Shown here piece by piece: positions 42,327-43,320 of a stretch of DNA of 43,320 bases. How positions within the stretch are numbered: position 1 is the stretch's first letter; every line of letters begins with the position of its first letter. The DNA is from JBBRCX01 sp038204465. GTDB lineage: Bacteria > Planctomycetota > Phycisphaerae > Tepidisphaerales > Tepidisphaeraceae. Under the pieces are notes generated by a model, which was not told the DNA's origin, searched no databases, and worked only from the letters and a program-made list of their open reading frames with translations. The stretch lies in assembly GCA_038204465.1 (NCBI GenBank), contig JBBRCX010000034.1:1-43320 (forward strand), written 5' to 3'. A program made the position numbers and the translations under genes.

Positions 42327-43320
42327 TCACACCTCCGCTGCCTCGCGCATCAGCGACTGGATCGATTCTTCCAGCCGATGCGTCACCTCCGCCGTCACCA
42401 CCCGCGGGCGCGACGTCGCCGAATGTTGCTTCAGATCGATCGGCTTCCCAAAAAGCACGTAAGCGTCCCGCCGCCCCTTTGGCCGCGCATGCCCCTCCAC
42501 GTCCTCCTCAAACTTTTCCACCGTCTCCGCCATCCGCTCGACGCTCGGCTCCTCCGAAACGTAATCCCCGGGATAGCTGAAAAGCTGCAGCGCCAGCTGC
42601 ACGTCATCCAGCGCCTGCCGGGCAACCCGCCGCTTCTCCGCGTCGGCCGATTCATCCGTCCACGTCTCGATCAGGTGCCGCCGCAACGCTTTGACGCGCA
42701 GCGGGACCGTCTGTGCCGAGGGCGATTCTTTCAGGTGCTCCTTCTCCCGGCGCTCCAGCAGCAGGTTGATCAGCCGCGCCACCCGCGTCCGCAGGTCGCC
42801 TTCCGTCTCGCGGGAATGTCCCGTCGTCCGTTTCTCCATCAGCGTCAGCATCACTTCGCCGAAACGCACGATCCGCTCGTGAAGCGGCACGTCCGGAGCC
42901 GGCTTCAGCACCACCCGCGTCTCCAGCCGCGTCATCGACTCCGCCATCTGCGCGCGGATGTCCTCGATATACCGGTCCGGTAACGAATCGCCGTTGGCAC
43001 GATCCAAACCCGCCCCGGCGCGCCACCCTTATCGAGATCGCGCTGCGCATTGAGGGCCATGAACGAGACCCCTTCGAGCAATGGCGTCAGCCGGCTGTTC
43101 AGCCGATACACCTCCCCTTCCGGAAACACCACCAGCGAGCACCCGCTGCTGAGCAACTCCACCGCCTTGCGCACCGCCCGGCGGTCGCACCCCTCGCGAT
43201 CGACGCTGAACGCGCCCATCCGCTGCATCACGAACCCGTCGATCCCCTTGTGCGTCCGAAAAATCTGCCACGCCGCCATGAAATAGAAGCAGCGCCCCAT
43301 CCGCCGCCCCACTTCCATCA
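42327..43320 (-). pseudogene. 1-acyl-sn-glycerol-3-phosphate acyltransferase-like, partial and frameshifted
   Basis: Enters from the right edge on the - strand. The first frame (to 42932) has F-P-E-G-E-V-Y-R-L-N-S-R-L-T-P-L-L-E-G, the PlsC motif III region, and W-I-V-P-T-A-I-R-Y-R-T. It then becomes arginine-rich. The second frame continues from Y-I-E-D-I-R-A-Q-M-A near 42970 with a long helical tail ending R-E-A-A-E-V. The switch at about 42968-42985 equals the loss of one base or the gain of two. The HX4D catalytic motif is outside the window. The enzyme would acylate lysophosphatidate or a related acceptor at the inner membrane. As with 18636-19708, an assembly error must be excluded before calling it a true pseudogene. 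Confidence 0.65.

Overview
The window is GC-rich bacterial chromosomal DNA that is densely coding, with little mobile DNA. Several traits point to Planctomycetota, probably a Phycisphaerae or Tepidisphaerales-like lineage. These are secreted proteins ending in PEP-CTERM sorting tails (29649-30386, 30456-31277) or a VPLPS variant (38720-39394), a large secreted toroid plus DUF4159 protein, a Rho factor with a long low-complexity N-terminal extension, Tat-exported ferritin-like proteins, and GC-rich palindromic intergenic repeats. The lineage is inference: there is no rRNA gene in the window, and I see no tRNA gene.

Layout. 2-4678 (+) is a GDP-fucose and glycan block: the end of a GDP-L-fucose synthase, a WbuB-type glycosyltransferase and a bifunctional fucokinase/GDP-fucose pyrophosphorylase. 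A 39-residue lipoprotein candidate follows. 4811-9511 (-) holds a fructosamine-kinase-like protein and a hydantoinase/oxoprolinase pair (hyuA-hyuB). hyuA starts only 13 bp from a divergent M28 lipoprotein peptidase (9525-11387, +), which is followed by a CbiX-like protein. 11887-13335 (-) is a beta-CASP metallo-hydrolase and 13490-14704 (+) an exported beta-propeller-like protein. 14882-23219 (-) is a housekeeping run: rho, coaE, an aldo/keto reductase, a frameshifted membrane protein, a VOC-fold protein and polA.

23220-25613 is a scarred, gene-poor segment. It has a C-rich low-complexity tract, a stub of a REP-associated transposase next to REP-like repeats, one secreted protein of unknown function, and a relic of a thrombospondin-type-3/delta-60 protein. 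25614-31277 carries envelope proteins: the DUF4159 protein, a secreted unknown and two PEP-CTERM proteins, one of which looks like a papain-fold protease. 31500-36112 (-) has a CopD-like membrane protein, a PIG-L deacetylase, a large exported helical protein and a GT4 glycosyltransferase.

36178-40942 (-) is the most system-like part: a pseudopilin-like protein, two Tat-exported ferritin-like proteins, a VPLPS-tail protein, an anti-sigma factor and an ECF sigma factor. I infer that it could be an envelope iron or oxidative-stress module under its own sigma factor; the sequence does not prove this. A sorbosone-dehydrogenase-like exported protein (41039-42226, +), a repeat cluster, and a frameshifted acyltransferase running off the right edge complete the window.

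I found no CRISPR array, no intact insertion sequence, no prophage and no recognisable anti-phage system. Two genes carry frameshifts of the same sense (a net loss of one base), so assembly error must be excluded before either is called a pseudogene.
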